Positions 6,317 to 8,520 of a stretch of 8,520 nt of DNA are shown here, piece after piece (within the stretch, counting starts at the first letter, position 1; each line of letters opens with the position of its first letter). Location of the stretch: assembly GCA_030841765.1 (NCBI GenBank), contig JAUUSS010000096.1, positions 1 to 8,520 of the forward strand. Direction: 5' to 3'. The translations under genes were made by a program, and so were the position numbers. The notes under the pieces were generated by a model. It searched no databases. It was not told the origin of the DNA and saw only the letters and a list, made by a program, of their open reading frames with translations. This stretch comes from Collinsella aerofaciens (GTDB lineage: Bacteria; Actinomycetota; Coriobacteriia; Coriobacteriales; Coriobacteriaceae).

Positions 6317-7081
6317 TTAATTGAGCGCCTGTGCGCGAATCGCCGCGCCAATCGCTCCGGCAAAGCGAGCCTGGGGCGAGGTGGTCACCGGCGACCCCAG
6401 TAGCTCGCCCAACCGCTCCACCACGAAGGCGTTCTCGCACAGGCCACCGGTCAGGTAGTACGGGGCGCCCGCCGCCTGCCCGGCCATAGTGGCCACGCGC
6501 GAGACCACGCTGTCGATCACGCCACGCGCAATGTTCTCGCGCGGCTCACCGCGACCGATCAGGCTGATAACCTCGCTTTCGGCAAACACCGTGCACATGC
6601 TGCTGATCTTGGTGGGCTCGCCGGAACGCGCCAGGTCGGCCATCTGCTGCTGGGAAATGCCCAGGCGGTCGGCCATGATCTCCAAAAAGCGCCCCGTGCC
6701 GGCGGCGCACTTGTCGTTCATGGCAAACTTGGCCACGCGGCCACTTTTAAGCTGAATGACCTTGGTGTCCTGACCGCCCACGTCGATCACCGTGCCGTGA
6801 TCGCCAAACAGGCGCACGGCACCGGTGCCGTGGCAGGTGATCTCGGTCACGACCTTGTGCGCATAGGGCACGGCGACACGACCGTAGCCGGTCGCGATCA
6901 CGCGCACGTCGTCGGCCGTCACGTCGTAGCCGGCCGCTGCCAGCGCCTCGCGCAGCCGCTCGGAAGCATCGACCGAGGAAAACCCGGTTGGCTGCACGCA
7001 CGTCCACGCCACCGAACCCTCCCCATCGACCAGAGCAGCCTTAGCCGCCGTAGACCCGATATCGATCCCGATCCCTATCAT
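6317..7081 (-). CDS. Activase (YjiL/HgdC-type, BadF/BcrA ATPase family)
   Basis: A 254-aa ASKHA-fold ATPase that binds a [4Fe-4S] cluster between the subunits of a homodimer and uses ATP hydrolysis to drive one-electron reduction of its partner dehydratase/reductase. Visible motifs are GIDIGST (5-11), the phosphate-binding DVGGQDTK (100-107), the cluster cysteines C125 in NDKCAAGTG and C163 in SSMCTVFAESE (aligned with HgdC Cys127 and Cys166), and the C-terminal LTGGLCEN (210-217). Length is typical of this family. ATG 7081 is preceded by GGGAG, seven to ten bases away. The upstream gene, separated by 155 nt that hold a hairpin repeat, is the natural partner: one dehydratase-like subunit plus one activase. 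The physiological electron donor is probably ferredoxin or flavodoxin, which is inference. Confidence 0.92.
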   Translation of the reverse strand: MIGIGIDIGSTAAKAALVDGEGSVAWTCVQPTGFSSVDASERLREALAAAGYDVTADDVRVIATGYGRVAVPYAHKVVTEITCHGTGAVRLFGDHGTVIDVGGQDTKVIQLKSGRVAKFAMNDKCAAGTGRFLEIMADRLGISQQQMADLARSGEPTKISSMCTVFAESEVISLIGRGEPRENIARGVIDSVVSRVATMAGQAAGAPYYLTGGLCENAFVVERLGELLGSPVTTSPQARFAGAIGAAIRAQALN

Positions 7082-7141
7082 GGCTCTCTCCCAATCTAAA
7101 CATCAAAGACAGCGGCGCGTTCAGGCGCCTTAGCTCTAGGT

Positions 7142-7233
7142 TTCTCAGGTGCCGAAGATTGCCCCGAAAGAGGAGCGCAGCGTACTTTGGGTACGCAAGC
7201 GACGGTTTGAGGGGCAAGATCCGGTGCCTGAGG
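7142..7233. repeat. Hairpin repeat, family 2, copy 1
   Basis: A long imperfect palindrome immediately after the dehydratase stop codon. On the plus strand CTCAGG (7144-7149) pairs with CCTGAG (7227-7232), TTGCCCC (7159-7165) with GGGGCAA (7211-7217), and the tip is GCGTAC-TTTGG-GTACGC (7180-7196). About 84 percent of positions match the copy at 8443-8520 by eye over 79 nt. No U-tract follows on either strand, so it is not a classical terminator. A separate small hairpin (GGCGC/GCGCC, 7114-7129) lies between it and the activase start. Confidence 0.85.
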
Positions 7234-7236
7234 AAG

Positions 7237-8400
7237 CTAGAGGGTTTCGATGAAGGCGGCGATGCGCGTCTCGATCTGGCCCATGTCGCCGTTGCTGTAG
7301 CCGGTCTCGATCTTCATGTACGGAATACCAGCACCCTCGACGGCCTCCTGCATGCGTGCACTCTCCACGTTAAAGGTGTGGCACGCCTGGAGCACGCTCT
7401 CCACTACACCATCGACGTGATACTTCTCGCACATGGCCAGCGTGTTTTCCATACGGCCGTCGTTGGGCGTCATGACCGAGCAGTTGATATCCAGGTAGCG
7501 GTCGGCGATGGCGCGCAGGATGTCGGGAGCCTCCGGATCGATCATCATGGCCGCCGTGCGCTCGCCCGAGCAATCGTCCATGCACACGACCACGCCGCCG
7601 TTGGACTCGATGGTGCGACCTATCTTGTTGATCACACCGCCCACCGGGCAACCGGTGATCAGAATGCGCTTGGCATCCGCCGCAACCGGGCGCTCGCCCG
7701 CGTCGTAGGCCTCGCGCAGCTTGGCAACCTTTTGCTCCAGCTGCTGCGTATAGGCCTCGATATCAAAGCTGAACGTGCCGGCAAACATGGAGCTCATCAG
7801 GTCGACGCCGCTCATGGCCGCCGGCTGGTTGGCCTGCAGCGCAAACATCTCGAGCTGGGCCGCACGCAAGCGGTTGCGACGACGGACGGCAGCGCGCAGG
7901 TCATCGTCGGTAATCGTAATGCCGTAGAAGTTCTCGAGCTCCTCTTTGAGCAGGCGGCACTCCTCGTACCAGCCTTCACGCTCGTAGGCGCGATCGCGAC
8001 CCTGCGGCAGGTGCAGAATGTGCGTGCGCTTGAGCTCGTTGAGTAACTCATACATCTTCTTCTTGCCGTCGCAGGTGGTCTCGCCGATGATCATGTCGCT
8101 AAAGTACGTAAACGGGCACTTTTGCGAGTAGGCAAAGCCGTACGTCGACTTGATGAGCGGGCAGAGGTTAGCCGGCAGCACCTTCTCGGCCTCGGGAATC
8201 ACCTCATCGGACGTACCGCACAGCGCCACGCTCGAGGCGCCCGCTGCATCGATAATCTCGAGCGGCGTATAGCTGCACAAAAAGCCGACCAGGCGATTGC
8301 CCGCCTGCTTGTAATCCTTAACGCGAATAAACGCCGCCTTGCGCTGCTCGTTGAACTCCTCAAACGTGGATGGCAACGGCTGCTCCATATTTTCCGACAT
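7237..8400 (-). CDS. Double-cubane cluster-type reductase / 2-hydroxyacyl-CoA dehydratase D-like protein
   Basis: A 387-aa protein of the HgdB/YjiM family (COG1775). Family members carry an iron-sulfur cluster and perform low-potential reductions, either radical dehydration of 2-hydroxyacyl-CoA or, in the single-gene double-cubane [8Fe-9S] branch, other hard reductions such as that of acetylene in vitro. Features are GFLCSYTPLEIIDAAG (39-54), LCPLIKSTYG (79-88), GETTCDGKKKMYELL (106-120), ITGCPVGG (248-255) and DCSGERT (276-282). The many cysteines, including C42, C80, C110, C251, C277 and C340, include the likely cluster ligands. Only one such gene sits next to one activase, which favours the double-cubane reductase branch over the two-subunit dehydratases. 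ATG 8400 follows AAGGAG by four bases; the open frame extends 39 codons further upstream but through a hairpin repeat with no ribosome binding site. The real substrate is unknown; placement beside selD and yedF may hint at chalcogen chemistry. Confidence 0.88.
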   Translation of the reverse strand: MSENMEQPLPSTFEEFNEQRKAAFIRVKDYKQAGNRLVGFLCSYTPLEIIDAAGASSVALCGTSDEVIPEAEKVLPANLCPLIKSTYGFAYSQKCPFTYFSDMIIGETTCDGKKKMYELLNELKRTHILHLPQGRDRAYEREGWYEECRLLKEELENFYGITITDDDLRAAVRRRNRLRAAQLEMFALQANQPAAMSGVDLMSSMFAGTFSFDIEAYTQQLEQKVAKLREAYDAGERPVAADAKRILITGCPVGGVINKIGRTIESNGGVVVCMDDCSGERTAAMMIDPEAPDILRAIADRYLDINCSVMTPNDGRMENTLAMCEKYHVDGVVESVLQACHTFNVESARMQEAVEGAGIPYMKIETGYSNGDMGQIETRIAAFIETL

Positions 8401-8442
8401 ATAACTCCTTAACAAACCTTTTGACCAACCAAGGAAACGGCT

Positions 8443-8520
8443 TTCCCAGGTGCCCGAGGTTGCCGTGAAAGAGAAGCGCCGCGTACTTTGGTACGCAAAC
8501 GATGGTTTGAACGGCAAGAT
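8443..8520. repeat. Hairpin repeat, family 2, copy 2 (cut by window end)
   Basis: Same orientation as copy 1 at 7142. The tip GCGTAC-TTTG-GTACGC (8481-8496) is kept with a loop one base shorter. TTGCCGT (8460-8466) pairs with ACGGCAA (8511-8517) where copy 1 has TTGCCCC with GGGGCAA, so both sides of the stem changed together. The outer right arm would fall beyond the window. It lies upstream of the dehydratase start, so copies 1 and 2 bracket that gene as direct repeats about 1.3 kb apart. Confidence 0.8.

Noticed and set aside
7142..7233. Family 2 hairpin as an intrinsic terminator of the reductase gene
   Set aside because: No run of U follows on the minus strand and the stem has internal mismatches; the second copy lies upstream of the gene, which does not suit a terminator role.
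7159..8046. Long plus-strand open frame of 295 codons
   Set aside because: It is antisense to the reductase gene and starts inside a hairpin repeat; no family features.
8401..8517. N-terminal extension of the reductase by 39 codons
   Set aside because: The extension is encoded by the hairpin repeat and has no ribosome binding site, whereas ATG 8400 follows AAGGAG directly.

Overview
The window is GC-rich. Every protein gene I can support, and both tRNAs, lie on the minus strand, so the text below follows transcription from right to left. The mix of genes suggests an anaerobic, selenium-using Actinomycetota of the class Coriobacteriia, most likely Collinsella or a close relative: a radical-type dehydratase/reductase with its activase, a selenocysteine-containing SelD, the YedF/DUF3343/cysteine desulfurase set, BrnQ, and an actinobacterial AbiEi-like protein with a nuclease-like C-terminus. 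The taxonomic call is inference from gene content and style; no marker gene is present.

Right and centre (about 8400 to 3060): a probable six-gene unit. In order: a 2-hydroxyacyl-CoA dehydratase D-component-like protein of the double-cubane [8Fe-9S] reductase type (8400-7237); its ATP-dependent [4Fe-4S] activase (7081-6317); selenophosphate synthase SelD (6246-5197); the TusA/DsrE-type protein YedF (5137-4511); a small DUF3343 protein (4491-4240); and a group II cysteine desulfurase/selenocysteine lyase-like enzyme (4243-3104). A strong intrinsic terminator (3056-3089) follows. The last four genes form a known selenium/sulfur-handling neighbourhood: the PLP enzyme can release S or Se from cysteine or selenocysteine, YedF and DUF3343 are candidate carriers, and SelD makes selenophosphate. 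The SelD reading frame is interrupted by an in-frame UGA at the catalytic position (codon 17), with a SECIS-like hairpin just downstream. Read as selenocysteine, the protein is full length (349 aa). An ordinary gene caller would start it too late and lose the active site.

Left-centre (3036 to 1678): a BrnQ-family branched-chain amino acid transporter starts only about 20 nt after the terminator, and an alternative pairing there could compete with the terminator hairpin.

Left (1666 to 1385): a tRNA-Pro(TGG)/tRNA-Gly(TCC) transcription unit with a clear -35/-10 promoter, encoded CCA ends on both tRNAs and a terminator.

Far left (1 to 1349): one AbiEi-like protein with a DUF559/Vsr-like C-terminal region, bracketed by two copies of a roughly 65-bp hairpin with near-identical arms and different 25-nt loops. 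A second, unrelated hairpin repeat family brackets the dehydratase gene (7142-7233 and 8443-8520). Its two copies show compensatory base changes in one stem segment, which suggests that the fold is maintained.
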